NCBI RefSeq assembly: GCF_003855095.1
Contig: NZ_CP033972.1
Coordinates: forward strand, 5,270,001 to 5,334,000
From: Gordonia insulae
GTDB lineage: Bacteria; Actinomycetota; Actinomycetes; Mycobacteriales; Mycobacteriaceae
Direction of reading: 5' to 3'
Length of the DNA: 64,000 nt
Made by a program: the position numbers and the translations under genes. Under the pieces are notes generated by a model. That model made no database searches, was not told the DNA's origin, and saw only the letters and a list, made by a program, of their open reading frames with translations. Each line of letters begins with the position of its first letter. The stretch's first letter is position 1. Shown piece by piece: positions 62,916-64,000 of the stretch.

Positions 62916-63196
62916 ATGCCACGCAGCCTCAAGAAGGGCCCGTTCGTCGACGACCACCTCCTTGCGAAGGTGGATACCCAGAACGAGAAGGGCACCAAGC
63001 AGGTCATCAAGACCTGGTCGCGTCGTTCGACCATCATTCCTGACTTCATCGGGCACACCTTCGCCGTCCACGACGGCCGCAAGCACGTCCCGGTGTTCGT
63101 CTCGGACAACATGGTCGGGCACAAGCTGGGCGAGTTCGCCCCTACCCGCACCTTCAAGGGTCACATCAAGGATGACCGGAAAGCGAAGCGCCGGTA

Positions 63197-63197
<1 letters not shown>
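62916..63197 (+). CDS. rpsS: 30S ribosomal protein S19
   Basis: A 93-residue S19 starting [16 protein letters not shown], with [27 protein letters not shown] and the [12 protein letters not shown] end. Binds the 30S head next to S13. The TAA overlaps the rplV ATG (TAATG). Confidence 0.98.

Positions 63198-64000
<803 letters not shown>

Overview
The window is high-GC actinobacterial DNA that most resembles a mycolic-acid-forming member of the Mycobacteriales; Gordonia or a close relative is my best guess. Support comes from an antigen-85-type mycolyltransferase, a complete mycofactocin locus, Mce-associated proteins, many GTG starts, leaderless genes with TANNNT -10 boxes, and a gene order matching Mycobacterium tuberculosis, where the mycofactocin genes also lie between the str (rpsL-rpsG-fusA-tuf) and S10 ribosomal operons. 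I see no tRNA, rRNA, CRISPR array, insertion sequence or prophage.

Layout: 0-10 kb holds the end of a beta-oxidation operon (acyl-CoA dehydrogenase, enoyl-CoA hydratase, TetR), an antibiotic-monooxygenase-like gene behind a MerR/SoxR-type promoter, a DUF218 membrane protein, and a module of NDMA-type (mycofactocin-linked) alcohol dehydrogenase, aldehyde dehydrogenase and AcoR-like regulator, then xthA. 10-17 kb holds two membrane or exported proteins of unknown function and the str operon. 16.6-26.5 kb holds two tandem CDP-diacylglycerol-pyrophosphatase-like exported proteins, a mycolyltransferase, a hydrolase, an MpaB-family oxygenase, a frameshifted menC and a CYP136-like P450/TetR/SDR group. 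26.4-33.7 kb holds a stress protein with an amino-acid permease, four overlapping Mce-associated genes, a ferredoxin reductase, a DNA alkylation repair protein and a DoxX protein.

33.7-44.5 kb is the most informative part: a KshB-like steroid hydroxylase reductase with a perfect KstR-like operator, then mftR, mftA (30 codons), mftB, mftC, mftD, a mycofactocin-coupled SDR with a second KstR-like site, an alpha-methylacyl-CoA racemase on the opposite strand, then mftE, mftF and mftG from their own promoter. Making the cofactor (mft genes), using it (SDR, the NDMA-type dehydrogenase 30 kb away) and sterol breakdown (KshB, racemase) therefore sit together.

44.5-59.6 kb holds a PPOX protein, a GntR/MFS pair, an HNH protein, an NCS1 transporter with an Asp/Glu/hydantoin racemase, and a tight minus-strand operon (glutamate-cysteine-ligase-like plus circularly permuted ATP-grasp, amidotransferase, S9 peptidase, GntR) that looks like a small-peptide or amidated-metabolite pathway with unknown product. 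60-64 kb is the start of the S10 operon (rpsJ to partial rpsC).

Two genes, menC and the ligase/ATP-grasp fusion, are each broken by a shift that one extra base in a homopolymer run would repair, so sequence errors are a serious possibility.
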